64,000 nt of DNA from NCBI RefSeq assembly GCF_019649055.1, contig NW_026570227.1:2728001-2792000 (forward strand), given 5' to 3'. The notes under the pieces are model-generated. The model was given only the letters and a program-made list of their open reading frames with translations. It searched no databases and was not told the DNA's origin. Shown here piece after piece: positions 1 to 12,651 of the stretch; the first letter of the stretch is position 1, and each line of letters begins with the position of its first letter. The stretch comes from Paramacrobiotus metropolitanus. Lineage: Eukaryota > Tardigrada > Eutardigrada > Parachela > Macrobiotidae. The position numbers were made by a program, and so were the translations under genes.

Positions 1-3000
1 CATTCGAAGCTTCAGGTTTCAGATGCTGCAGCAAATCATTATCAGGAGCTCTTCCAAAAATGTCGATGTACGCTTTCTTTAAAGGGTCAGGTTGGAATAA
101 CACTGCTGTCGTGCACGCTGTTGCATGAACGTTCTTGCGACGGAATTCACCACGCCCGACAATGCTTTCCGCCATTTGCCGTTCTTGATGGAAAAATAGT
201 TGTTTCAGTTCACGCACAGTTTCCAGATCAGTCAGCGTTCGCTTTGGCTTTAATTCCAGCTTTTTTCGCACCATTGAATTGGCTGTTTCGGTTGCGTTAA
301 TTTGACACAGCCTATCAATCCAGCTGGCTCGCGTGCTTCCAGAATGAGTTTATGGATGTACTTGCTCTGGACATCTGGGTCAAAGTATCGGTCGGTAAAT
401 CCTGGGTGCCGCGCTTCCCAGATTTCCTTCAGAGCGGCAAGTTGTTCGTTAAATTCACGGGTGGACGAAGCATCGATGAGACCTTTAATAAACGTATTCT
501 GGCTTGGCCGCACAACACCGAAGATATCATTAACGGTCTGTTGCAGATCGTCTTCTGCACAGTAAGAAAATTCGTTCGCGAGAAGCCGCTTCAAGTTTTC
601 CTTAACATGCAGCACGCACAGCAGGTGCTTTGCTTGGGGTATGATGTCCCTAAAGCGAAATCATGAATTATTGTTCAGCAATTCGTTATTGTTCAGTAAT
701 CGGTGTACACTGTTCTTTTAGTTTAAGCATTCACACCGCACACACCCTTCTACACCACTTTTGCTCTGTGCTGACCCTGCTCAACCTTTGCTCACTTATT
801 TTACTTCTGTTAATTGTGTTTAGTGGCATGGGGTATGGATATGATAACGAGAACCGAAATAAGCACGATGAACACCAACGCTATGCGCAAAGTGCGCTTT
901 TGTTTTTGCATGTGCACCATGATGACAGAATCGTTGTGAAATATGATTACAATCAGTTCAGTTGTCAATCGCATTCAAATCATGCATGGTATATTCACGG
1001 CACCCATGGGTGTTCGTGCACAAGGTAATCCGCGCAAAAAGCGACGCACAGAGTGAAACGGTGTAATAACCATGTAAAAAGGTTGTGAACACCTCTAACT
1101 GAATATTGCATCTTTCACCAAACCGCGTCCATGAAAGTGTGAGAAGTACCAGTACGTACGAATCTCTTTGTTAACAAGTAAGCATTTCGCCTATAAAGCA
1201 ACACGCTGGTATCAAAGTGCCAGTATGGCGTCGAATTTTTTTCCCATATTTCTCCGGTCAAGCTGTTGCGATGGCGGCGGACAAATGCTGACCATACGTT
1301 GCTGGTGCAAAGCATCGCCTGGGGCTGCTATTACTCCCAGAACGCAGCAGTGACTAGCTTTTTGTTTCCCAGCCACCTACCAAAGTACCGGGTCACCGGC
1401 GAATACTAAGATCTAAGGCGATGTCTTGATTCAGTCACGAACTGCAACTGAAAGCCGCTTCAGCGGTCATAGTCGTAGAAACAGAGCAAATTTTTACAAG
1501 GCCACGCACTGTTAAGAACCGGTGACAGATCAACTTTTGCGGACATCATAATCTTAACTACTTGCGTCCGCCGCAATGTGCGTTATAGGTTTGCATAACG
1601 CATAATGCAACGTATTGCCGGAGTGCTGCAAGCTGGGTCGTGAATATGGCGGCTAGATTTCCGTCAACCCGTAATTTTTCAATTTTCCAAATCTAAACTA
1701 GCCTTGTTCGTGAAACTTTCCTGGCCATTCAATCTTAATTTGTCGTGGGCTCGATGCTAATCACTCTCAGCCTGAAACATTGACCAGAAACCGTGTGTTG
1801 AATAAAAGATTGGTTTTATAACTTTCGGAATTTTCACCACTGAGAGACGCCACCAAACCAGTAACTGTGTCCCGCTTTGTCTAGCTCTAGCTCGTAAGCT
1901 CAGCTTTAGCTACGATAAAATGCCGGCCTGAAATCTGGCTCAGGTTCAGGGCAATTGAGATCTTTGAAAGCTCAGGGAAGAGCGTAACTTGACGCTGCAG
2001 AAATCCTGGGTTCTTTAAAGAAAATTAGGTTCACGGTACCGGAATTCCACACAGCTGCGAAAAAAACTTTAGCACTCATACGTTAACAATGCTTCCAAGA
2101 AGTGCCACGAAACCAAAGAACAACACGCCCTTGTGCAAAGGGATAAATACAATGCACCTGTTAGTGCGTTACTTTACAATAAGGGTGGCTCTCCAAGTCG
2201 AAGTGAATCTGGTTACGATACAGCAACTACACCTCTCGAGGTGGCTTCTGTAGGCGCGGGCATTATGTACAGCCACCTGTTGAGCAATCGCACCATAGCG
2301 AAATTCGCTTCATGTATGAGGTCCACTCTAAGAAATGTGTGCGTGCTGAAATTTTCAGACAAAGTAGAACGCGTGCCGTTGGTGACTGAAGCCGAACCCG
2401 GTGTCAAGTACAAGCCTTCCAATAACATCAGTCAGCACACTTCAGTATAATTATCACATGACAGACTTTAACGGTTTTTCATTAAGTAAAGGTATGGAAG
2501 AGGCAGCCGCCGTTCGGCGTTAAAAGATCAATACGCGATATTTTTGGCAGGCAACTTCGTCCGATGGCGTATTGTCTTTACCCTCATGACTAGCGGAGTT
2601 AATGCTTCGCTGCCCACAAAGCAAGCTTGTGTCATGTTAGCGCCAGCGCTGCTACCACGTAACCAGCTTGATTTTGAATGACAGGTGTGCATATGAAGAC
2701 AGTCTCTCTTTTATTGGCAAAACTGCCGCTGCCATTCTGGTAATAAAAAGTCATCCGGTGTCCAGGCTACCACTAACTGGTTGCAGTGTTCCCGGCAATT
2801 AAGTTGCTTGCCTTGCACATACGGTAGTAGTTGCGGGACAGCAGCGCTGGCGGTAAAATAACACTTGCTTTGTGGGCAGCGAAACATTAACTCCTCTACT
2901 CATGATGGTAAAACCAATACACAATCGGACGGCGATATTCGCCATCATTACCGCGTGCTGCTCTTATAACGCCGAACGGCAGCCCTTTCCACACCGTTAT

Positions 3001-4352
3001 TTAATGAAAAACCGCTAAATGCAACTGGAAAACGTCACCACCGATTTTATCGCATCTACGTGTACTATTCAAGTCCGTGGTTTTAGTGTGTGTACATTTG
3101 GGTTTAAGAGGTAGAACAAACTTCGAACTGAATGCTAAATCCGAACTATACGTGAATAAGCGTACAGGTTGATGCAAACCGACGGGATAGCTTAATGCAA
3201 CATACAGACTTCTTTTAGGATTTTCGGAAAGCTTTTACTTACAGTGCCGCCTCGTACAAGGCTGGTTGTTCATCGGAAACAAAGACAGGAGCCCAGACAG
3301 CGGGTGACTTCCATGAACTTTTGCAGCTACCTTGAAGGTTGTCAAAAATCAGCATCCAGGCCTTCGCAAACTCCTGTTTTGATTGACCGGTCATCAAAAC
3401 GCAAGGTCCTATCATTACTGCTCTGTCGCTGACTCCCAAAGACGCATCATCAATCAAATTGTCACTTCTGCTTGCGTAATTGGTACGCGTTAAACCAGGA
3501 TGCCGCAGACAGGTAACCAGCAGATACTTCCTTGCCACCGTGTAAAGCACGTCGAAAAACAAGGCGGATTCTGGTAAACCGGAAGCTGTTGGTTCAAAAC
3601 AAAATTTTGCAAACATGGCAGACTGAGTTGGGATTGCCACAAGAACCAAAGCATTCTTTTCGTCCTTTTCCTTTATGTCCGCATGCAAAATAGTTACGTG
3701 CTGCTCCAATAACAAGTCCATCAAAGTTGTTTCAGCAGCTAATTTCCTCTCTCTTGCCTTCACATTCGCAATCTGTCTTCTGTTATGCGGCACAGTAAAA
3801 ACATTGCAAGTCTTCTCCGCGGATTGTTCTTGAATCGTCGCCAACATTTCAATGTCATTCTGATTCGGATTTTCTTCAAAGTGCTCTTTGACGAGTGGCT
3901 TTGCTAAAACAGCGTATGGCTGAAAGGCTATCTCTTTTTCTCCTCGCTTGCTCGGTTTGACAATGAATTCGTACGGCTTAACCGACCTTTGTCCACGTGC
4001 CCAACGGTATTCTATTGCCGCGACTCCAAAGTTTGGCCCGTCTTTTGGAATATATATTCGTTTCTTGAAAACAGGACAGTCTTCGTTCTTGTATGACCAA
4101 ACTTCGGTGGAACGGGGCGTGATTTTGTGACCGTATTGCAACCACCGGCACCCAGTTTCCAAACGAAGTGTTGTGTGCGAATCTAATGGTTTCATTGCGA
4201 CCAGAAACACACCAATGCTCCGAAAGCCAAACGGTGCGCTACGGTTGATGAATGGCGTGGATTCAGCAAAATTTTCATGCAGCAAGCCGTCACAAAAATC
4301 CCAACGATCGTCGATGCGCGCGGGAACTTCATAGTACTTCCACTCTCGAAAT
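1..4352 (-). CDS. MULE-type DNA transposase, partial (runs off the window start)
   Basis: Two exons on the minus strand, 4352-3243 and 649-1, joined over a 2.6 kb intron with donor GTAAGT and acceptor TTTAG. Joining keeps the frame and produces FVSDEQPALYEAAL followed by DIIPQAKHLLCVLHVKENLK, the Asp-then-Cys/His pattern of Mutator-like transposase catalytic cores. An earlier block, FFDVLYTVARKYLL, fits the first catalytic Asp. Near position 325 the frame slips by one base; the new frame stays open to position 1 and carries the Asn/Glu-rich block INATETANSMVRKKLEL expected after the core. The first exon probably begins at the acceptor near 4353, and the N-terminus is not located. The slip may be real decay or a sequence error. 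No terminal repeats are visible, so the element's ends are unknown. The MULE assignment is inferred from motif pattern. Confidence 0.6.
2466..3020. repeat. Fold-back / long inverted repeat inside the transposase intron
   Basis: The arm at about 2466-2660 is an imperfect inverted copy of about 2830-3020. Matching pieces include gccgttcggcgtta against its complement near 2970, and ctgcccacaaagcaag near 2610 against its complement near 2870. The loop is about 170 bp. There is no coding capacity. It is probably a MITE-like insertion within the intron of the flanking transposase gene. Confidence 0.65.
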
Positions 4353-5264
4353 CTAACAGCACGTAAAATACATTAGAAACTGACAATTAACTACCATCAT
4401 ACAGGGAAACCCAGCCATTGACAGCAATTCTGTATGACCTAAGAGGGGAGATACTACAGTAAACACGTATTGGGAAATGCTACTCGCTCCAAGTCCACTG
4501 CACTGCGATTTATATTAGTCATATGTGCTGCCTGCCTAGTCATAGGAATCAGGTAAATTGTGAATTTGCTCGTACATCGTGCAAGTGTTTCAGCTGCAAA
4601 ATAAGTTTCCAAGTCCAAAAAGGGTTGCTGCAGTGTAATTTCCAGTTCACATAAACACGTCAAGACCGAGGCAGCGGGAGCAGTGTTACCCATTTCTAAC
4701 AAGGTATCGCTTCACGATAATTCATTATAAGTTCTCTGTTAAATCGGTAATCTGGTATTTGCTCTCGCATTCGTCCATGAGCCGGTCGCTGATTTGTTAG
4801 TCAACAAAACGTTGGTGACTATGTTTATCAGTGGCGTATGCTACTAACGTGTAAGCCATAGGAAAAGCTAATCCCATAGAGTAGCAGTTAACAACCTCCA
4901 CATCACAAACACCTAAAGCAAACTGCGAATGGAGCTGTGTGCTTTAAGTTTATTACCAGTCTCTCTGAGCTTGTTTTATTCGACCGGAACGAGGCGAAGT
5001 TCCTCTGCATTCAGGACAAATGCGAAATTGTATCTGGGTCCGTTACGTAGTTCGTTATCGAAGTAGCATGTAAGACGTCACCGATTACGAGGGCAACAGC
5101 AATGTCTCACTCATCACCATTGCCGACAAGCATAATGTCAGCCATCGATGCTATGACGTCCCGGGACTATACAGGCACACTACAGAAACTGATCTTTGCG
5201 CGTACGGAAAATTGTTACGGAAGAGGGCAAAGTTTTAAAAGATCAAGTAATAACTAAACTTCTG
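4353..5264. other. No gene recognised
   Basis: Only short open frames without domain signatures on either strand. A short Ser/Arg-rich plus-strand frame around 4950-5200 has in-frame stops and no recognisable family. Confidence 0.4.
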
Positions 5265-5350
5265 GTACACAGCAATGCATTTAAGCTTTTCGCCCATTTT
5301 AATTCGCCATATTTCGGCAACCGAATGCTGCGCGCGCCAACAGCTTTCAG
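5265..5350 (+). repeat. Dispersed repeat, copy 1
   Basis: Resembles 10675-10780, and more weakly 59855-59945. The shared core is a run like cgccatatt-cggcaaccg-atgctg. It is non-coding, probably an end fragment of a transposon family. Confidence 0.5.
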
Positions 5351-6796
5351 CTCAATTTGAAATGTGTATATTCTGTTTACCTAAGACCCATAACGAAACA
5401 GTTTCCTTGCCCAGCTGCGGTTTTCTTGCCCAATGACTACATGCAAGCTGTACACACCCAGATATTATTATTGTCTGGCTGTGTTGTTCCGGGTTGCACG
5501 TATGTTGGCAGACAAGTGAGACAACGTACAGTGTTCCGTCCGTGTTACGTATTGGCCGTATTGGTCTCCTTATTGGCCGGCTATCTGCAACTACCTGCGC
5601 TTCCGCTTTACTGCAGATAAACTCGTTGCATCGATCTGGTCGTGATATACAGACACAAGGACGACACATAAAATCTCAAGCTGCTTTTTAAAAATTATAT
5701 TAATGGCATTTGTTCTAACGCTAAACGGACGCTTATGATTCATCTAAAAAATTTATTGTCATAACTAAATACGTTATAGTGCTACTACTTCCGTATACCA
5801 TCTAATGCTTCATTAGACGTACATTTTCATCGTCAGCGGATAGACAAAACTGCAAGTTGGTAGTGCAGATTTGGCTTTACTGCAAGCTGATTACAAGTAT
5901 AACAGCAGAAAGGCTCTTCCCTTTTTGACCGGAGAATTGATGTTATCACATGCAAAACGATTTAACGTCAATGGGAAGCGGCTATTCCACGCCGACTCTT
6001 TCATTATCACCGGGGCTTATATCACGGGGTTCATTAGCGGCGACAATAGGAAACCGTTCGGTCTACTGCTTTCAGGCAGACGCTGATTCTGGTCCCTGTA
6101 CTGGCTGTACACATATTGTAAACACATACGTAGTTTTCTAAAGAGTTAAGACGCAGAAAATACTGGTGTCCGGTACGCGAATCACTATTGTAATAACCGG
6201 AATGCACACACGTTGAAATATTGTACTGTTTGTTTTACACAACCCACAGCAAACATTCAAAACTTTATTATCACCATTGCTTAGTACTACAAGTATCTGC
6301 ATTGAGTTTGCTTTTTATTGTGCTAAATTATTTGCTTTCAATACAGCGTAGCAATTTCCACTTTTGTAGACTGTTTTATGCAACCTTAAAAGGTGCATAA
6401 AACAGTCACCCTTCGCCTCTTTATACACCCCTATTGCACCCTGTTTTCGGCTGATGGTTTCGTTTGAGGAGACTGCACCCGCTGCATGAACCAAGCAATC
6501 GGCCGATTGGATTAAGTTTTGCTGGTTTTGATTTTGCTACAGACAAGCTTTGAACAGAGAAAACTTGGAAGAAAAAATTATTTTTTGGGAAGTTAAGGGA
6601 TTAGCTGCCCGAACTAACGCCGGTCAAACAACTTTTTTTTGAATAGTTTTTCTTTTCGACGATTGAAATCTGTTTCTTTGGATTGCTTGTAGCACAAGGT
6701 CCGAAACAAGAAATCCCTTTTAGCGTTTGCATAACACTAAAAATGGCACGCAGACAAAATAGGGAAAGAAACTTTTGGCACGCCCATTGTATTTCA
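5351..6796. other. No gene recognised; one short hairpin
   Basis: Small open frames overlap on both strands without family resemblance or splice support. At 6369-6409 there is a near-perfect hairpin, gactgttttatgca against tgcataaaacagtc, with a loop of about 10 nt. Confidence 0.4.
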
Positions 6797-6802
6797 TTTA
6801 TT
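6797..6802 (-). terminator. Polyadenylation signal AATAAA
   Basis: Minus-strand AATAAA about 35 nt after the stop codon of the five-exon acidic-protein gene. The spacing and strand support that gene model. Confidence 0.6.
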
Positions 6803-6837
6803 CACTACAGTTTTAGCCAAAACAACAAAGGTCTGCC

Positions 6838-9800
6838 TTACTTCCGTAATTTCGGTTGATCGTTGTCATCAATTAGCTCGTCATTGTTGTCCGCTTCGAC
6901 ACCCGGTTCACTTTCTTCAAGAACGCTTGGACATCTGTAAGAGAACACATTTCTTGCAAAGTTATCTAAAGTCGAAAATGAATCCATCAGACACAATAAA
7001 GGCACATGGTGTACAGTGCTGGGAAATAAAATAAACTTTGAGTTCTTACATACTTTAATGGCCTATTCTGAAAGATTTACATCAACAGCATTGCGTGCTC
7101 AAATTAGTACTCAAGATCATGAACCGTTGACAATGTGGGTATGCTTAGCCTCAAGTATCATTCTGCCGCCGCCGTATGATCGTGAAAATTTAATTTTTAG
7201 GCAACAACATTCAGGCTAGTTATGATTATCAGACAAATGGTACTTGCCCATTTATAGTTTCAAGGTTTATGATAGGAATTTTAAGAGAGCGCTAAAGGTA
7301 GGTGCCAGAAATTTATAAAACTAATTCCTTTTAATGTCGACATCTCCATCTGCTTCAGTTTTGTGAAATGTTTTATTTCATTGCAGAAACCAAATTTTCA
7401 CTTACAAATGCAGTCTAAACATAGTTTTATAAATCAAGACCCTTTAGGCTTTTCAGCTGCTGTGTAAGTCACAAAGTGGACGTCATGCACATTCTAAAAT
7501 TATGCAAAATGCGCAGCTGCTTTCGTTGATAGGTATTTTCCTTTGCATGTGGCACAACTGACACTTGCTGTAGGTACTACTATCTTTGCATGAACGTACT
7601 ATGGAATGAGCATATAATATCTGCTGGAAGTCATGTCGCTTACATGTTAAGGGAAGTGCATGGTCCAGTACATGGTACAAAATTCGTGTACATGCACGAA
7701 AACTTTCGCTTTCGCGTACAACCAAATATATTTTTGCTTCGGTGCATGACATTCTATAGCCAGAAGATTTGCATACACTGGCGTGAAAACCGTTTGTGCG
7801 CGCAACATACGCTTCGGGAGTAATGGCTGTTATGACTGTTCATGCATTCAGGTGTACCGAAAGTCTCATTATGAAGCGATTTTAACTCGAATTTTGCACG
7901 TAAATGCACACGGATACGAACACCGATCCAGACTTCCTTGATTTTTTTTTTCAAATTTTAAAATAACTTTTAAAGTTTTTGAAATTCATTACAAAATTGG
8001 AAAAACATGCAAGAACAGTGGATTGGTATAAAGCGTTATGTGCACTTTTGTACGTTATGTTCGTGGTCATTTGCATTTACGCGCAAAATTTTAGGAGATC
8101 GTCCATAATGAGACCTGTTGTACACCCGAATGCAATAAACTTTTTGGAATTTTTTTCCAGCCATAACTCCCGAACCGCAAACGATTTTCGCGCCAGCGTA
8201 TTCAAGTATTTTGGCTGCAGAATGTCATTAACCGAAACAAAAATGTGTTTCAGATTGGGCGAAAGTGAAAGTTTTCGTGCATGTACAAGAATTTGGTGCC
8301 ATGTACCGGGACATTTCCCTTAAATGGATGCGCTGCTTGTGAGCGATGTGCAGGTGATTGTAGCATTTGCTAGTGCGCTAATCGTAACGCCAATGCAGCA
8401 TGAGCTACCAAACAGTAGCTGCGGTATTAAGCCTGAAGCAAAGCTGGATGTTGCCAGTTTTTGCTAACAAAAGGGTTAACTGGAAACCATGATTTTTACT
8501 TGAAGCGTGCGCGCGCTAGTACTCGACCATTGTAGTACAAGGTATGTAAGTCAACAAAAGATGTAAAAAATAGAGGAACAAACTTTTACCTTTCGCGCGA
8601 TGACGTTAATTCGGTAATATCACTTTCTGAGATGGACATTGACCGCTGACGAACGCCGCTGTGGTTCCTGTAGAGTAGAGTCGCAATTTATTCGAAATTA
8701 TTTTACGGACACTGCCGTTATGTCAATTATTTGCTAATGAGATTGTGCCACTAAGCAGCTGATTAACACAGAGATTGCATTACACAAAAAAAGCAGTTCA
8801 GTAGTGCTACGACCCCTGTTTACCCTTTCTGTGGCGAACTTAAAATCTCAATGTCGGTTTTCGGAGGTCCTAACAAGCGGCTACGAGCGCGATGACCAAA
8901 CAAAGGACTTCTGCGGCTGTAAATGCACATGAAAAGGTCAGGGCTTTCTTGCCAGAGTACGTAAAAGCACAGTTTTAAATTTCCGAAACGTTACCTTTTT
9001 TTGGGCTCCGGCGATTCCAGATTCTCTTGATGCAACAGGTCTTCTTCATCGAACGGGTCTTCGACGAGGTGACGTTTTCCAAGCAAGCTGGCACGTCTGC
9101 GGGAAAACAGCCGGCATGCGGTTACATGGTTTAAATACAGTTACAGATGTTACAGACATAACTGAAAAGCATGAGCAAACACCTGTTAAATGACTCAGTA
9201 TTCTTATTGCGTGTGCGTAGTCGTTGACCAGCTTTGATTACAGGGCTAAAGGGAGAATTTTCAGGAATGGATCATGGCCGCGCGATTTTTAATTCCGACA
9301 CAAAAGGTAATTTTTGAACCACTCTCTATTGCGGGACGATCTTTAAGACAAGGAAACTCAAATTTACTACTGCCGTAACAATTCTGTCATCGCTCTTACA
9401 GCTGATTTATGGACCTTTTGCCTTTTATTGATATAAGAGCTGAGGGCTACTTCGCAGATATGTCTAAGCAAATGAGATTCTAAATTTGCCAAAGCGAAGA
9501 CTCCAATTTAGGCCCATAAAGTTAGATAAGGCACTTTCGAACATGTTATTTTTTTAAATCGACATTTTTGGCTTCTAGTCCCGTAGGCCACCGTAGTCAG
9601 ATGCTGCCTCCGTCACTACGGGTAGGTGATCTGTGCGGCAATGTATAGCAACCTGTAATCTCGCGGAGGTTTTTGTATTTTGGATAGCCGCGAGTAGTCG
9701 GTGCAGCCTCGCGTAGCCACCGCTAGTCTCGGTAGTTTGTATAGTTTTCTGTATTCTCAGGTAGTAAGCGTAGTTCCTTTAGTTTTCGGTAGTCACCGCT

Positions 9801-12651
9801 TGTCTCGGTAGTTTACGCAGTTTCCTGTACGTCCAAGTAGTCTGCGCAGTTTTCGCTAATTTCCGGTGATTTCGGTAATTACCGGTGTTCTCGGTAGGTT
9901 GTGTGGTTGTCCGCATCAACAGGTAGTCTGTGCAGTCCCTGTAGTTTTGGTTGTCACCGATAGTCTCGGTAGTTAGTGTAGTTTTCTGTATTCATATTAG
10001 ATCTTCGTAGTTTCTGTAGCTTTCGGGAAACGCTTTAATTAGCCTTGTAGCTTTTTTTACCTGCAAAAAGGTTTCTTCAAATTTGTTTTTGTTGCTACAG
10101 TATTCCAAGACTTGTTAAAAGTTTAAGCCTGCAAATTAAGCCTGTTTAAGCCATAAAGCCGGTTTAAGCCTTAAAGCCCGCAAAATTTAAGAAAATCGCG
10201 AAACCTAACAACTAAAATTTAAAAGATCTAAGAACTTCAGGATTGATACTGTGGGCCCAGAAATTAGTCGTTTAAGAAGTGTGTCATACGACTTCAGTGC
10301 GACGAAACAAAACTTCTTCAGTATCTAATTACATAGACTACACGGACTACCGGTAGCTAGCCAAACCAGTGGCTACACAAAACTCGAGCATCTGCGTTAA
10401 ACTAGGTACATGGACTACTGGTGGCTACACAAACTACAGGATACTAAACAAAACTTTAGGAGATGCGTGGAGCTACCTAGACTACCGGTGGCTAGAGACT
10501 ACAGAAAACTATCAGATCCATAGCACTTTTTCCGATTTTAAAACGAACTTCAAAAATTTCACAATTCATTTTAAAATTTTGGGAAAATGCTATGAACCTG
10601 AAATTGGTTCATTTTTGAGTCTATGACCATGTGCATTTTGCAGCAAAGTTTCAAGAAAATTGGGCAATCACCAGACTTTTGGTACACGACAGTGCAACTT
10701 TTAACCCATTTTAGTACGCCATATCTTGGCAACCGGATGCTGGGCGGGCAAACGGTTATCAGAACAATGCATACAAATCATTTGGCTTTGGAACGACGTA
10801 AATTAAAGTATTACAAAAACATGATTCAGAGTGCCCAAAAGCGAAAATTTTTAGTGTATGTAAGTAGTTTTAGTGTTTGTTTGACACAATGTACCGGACC
10901 ATTTCCCTCACAAGCAACGGCTCAGGCTGTGTAACCAATTGCATTGAGGTCTATACATCAGGACATCATCCTGTGCTTGCGGATATTTCATTACAGATAC
11001 ATGGATATTTGACCTATGCAGCAAGTAATCTCTGTTGATGCTTCCACACCAGAACATGCACGCGGCATTCCGTGGTAATAAAAAATACAAAAATATAAAT
11101 GTAAGCGTAAATTTAAAAAGTTAAGGTTGTAAATTGTAGTACACCGGAACAAACTGTGGTACAAATATCGATCGATCTTGATTCGTCATAATATGCTCCC
11201 AAGCCTTGCAACCGGAATGATATTAAATTCTCAGTTGCTCGACGGGATATAACTTGACTTCCGGTTTTCATTTATTCCATTCAAGGAAACTTAAATAATA
11301 TTTCAGTTGCCCATGGGCCATCCCGCATTTCTCTCGTTGAGTAAGGATGCAACTGTAAACTTAAATACTGACTAATCGACGTGACCAAGCAAAGATGCCA
11401 TTGACAACAAGAGGCTACGTAGTACGTACGTATGTATACGTATGTATTAGCAGAAGATGAAAACGTGGAACGTCAGTCTGAATAAATTTACGTCTAACGG
11501 ATCTACGGATCATTACTGCGAACACGATTTTGTGTCTTACAATTCATCAATAGAAAAACTTAATTAATAAATACAAAATATGTTTACTTGCCTACAACTT
11601 TCCGCAGCTGCTTCAACCGTATCCGACTCATGCCCCGTCAGACTGAAGCTATCTTCCAAACTTCCGCCTCCAGCCCTGCAGACCATAATGCTCATGTAGA
11701 TACACTAATAAATTGAAATTATTTCTATTCGGCAGTATCAAATTTCGTTACTGCTGCTCAATTTAACTCTGCTGAATAAAACTCACCCATAAATCAGAAC
11801 ATGATTATTTCAAATTGAAAATTATGATTTTTACGGTGATGAAAGCTTTGTCGCGTTTCAAGTAATTTGTCGCTGATTTGTTTGTTGTTTACTTTTTTTG
11901 AATTGAAACGTCTCTTGCTAGCCGTGGCGGCGGCTTGTTTCAAAAACCAGTAAAATAGAGTTCTTTTTAAAAAAAATTGCACAAAATAAAATTCAACAAT
12001 TTTTAAAGCATACAGAAAATTCCAAAATTTCGAGCACGTTAATTAGTCCGTAATATACACTATGTGAAAACACAAATCATTTTCAATAACAATAAACTTA
12101 GATGGTACTGCAAATCTATATTTACTAAATTTTTGATTATATCTAGAGTATTTTACGTTTGTGCGGTCGCTTTAGGACAAATGACCCATAATATTTAAAA
12201 ATTTTAATTTAAATTTACTCAATGAAACCTTGCCTGCCACTGCTGCTTGTTGCTGGCAGTAAATCGTCAAGTGCGTTTAGTTCGTCACTTCTACGGTTCT
12301 CTCCAAACATGTCCTCATCCTGCATCAGAAATCTTCAGTGGATGTTACACAAAAGCGATTGGGTGAAAATGCTTACGGAATCCGTATAAGAGAACATTTC
12401 TCCCGAATGGATGATTTTTCCCATATAACGACAACACAGAGTCGCAGACCACAATGCTACTGTTCCATCGAATACGTGATTATCAGATACAATAAGGAAA
12501 ATAAAACGATTACATTTTATCCCATTTACAGAAGACAGATCATTAAGCACAACGGAAAGGTAACGGGAAGAACTAACAATAATGCGTGCTTGATTTGTAG
12601 TAGTGTTTGATGGTCCTGACGTACAGCTGCCTTGTTGAGCGGTACGCTCAT
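6838..12651 (-). CDS. Five-exon gene for a small acidic protein of unknown function (131 aa)
   Basis: Exons 12651-12625, 12319-12234, 11675-11592, 9096-8995 and 6934-6838. All junctions agree in phase (0, 2, 2, 2). The protein starts MSVPLNKAADEDMFGENRR, continues through Ser/Asp/Glu-rich sequence, has a basic patch GKRHLVEDPFDEEDLL and SPEPKKR, and ends DDNDQPKLRK. It looks intrinsically disordered, and the Lys/Arg clusters could act as nuclear localisation signals. No known family is recognised. Introns 2 and 3 begin with GC rather than GT, in AG|GCAAGG and AG|GCAAGT context, which is the minor GC-AG class; the other two introns use GTACGT and GTAACG. A poly(A) signal follows the stop. Introns hold repeats. 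Exon 1 (nine codons) is the least certain part. Function is unknown. Confidence 0.62.
7647..8323. mobile_element. TTAA-flanked palindromic MITE (piggyBac-like)
   Basis: Both ends are TTAA followed inward by ggga(a) and a near-inverted sequence (ccatgtac-cgg-ac-atttccc at the right, its complement at the left). Arms of about 290 bp, 7650-7925 and 8020-8320, are imperfect inverted copies, so the element is one long hairpin with a loop of about 90 bp. There is no coding capacity. The TTAA target is typical of piggyBac elements; the family is inferred from that only. It lies in the fourth intron of the acidic-protein gene. Confidence 0.6.
9575..10510. repeat. Fold-back element with sub-repeated arms
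   Basis: From 9717 to about 10010 a unit of roughly 78 bp recurs at 9717, 9794, 9874 and 9955, with core caccgctagtctcggtagtt and divergent spacers. The right part, 10335-10510, holds the same motif on the other strand (ctaccggtggctagagacta). Sub-repeats within inverted arms are the hallmark of fold-back elements. Between the arms (10115-10190) the octamer tttaagcc recurs several times. No coding capacity. It sits in an intron of the acidic-protein gene. Confidence 0.5.
10540..10915 (+). repeat. Dispersed repeat, copy 2
   Basis: The core at 10675-10780 matches 5265-5350. The right edge near 10890-10910 resembles the right end of the TTAA-flanked MITE at 8300. It may therefore be a degraded relative of that MITE family. 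Non-coding. Confidence 0.4.

Noticed and set aside
5352-5691. Overlapping frames of 65-105 codons on both strands
   Set aside because: No domain, no splice context, mutually overlapping; ordinary chance frames.
9575-10010. CRISPR-like array
   Set aside because: Repeats are degenerate, spacers are related to one another, and the setting is clearly an animal genome.
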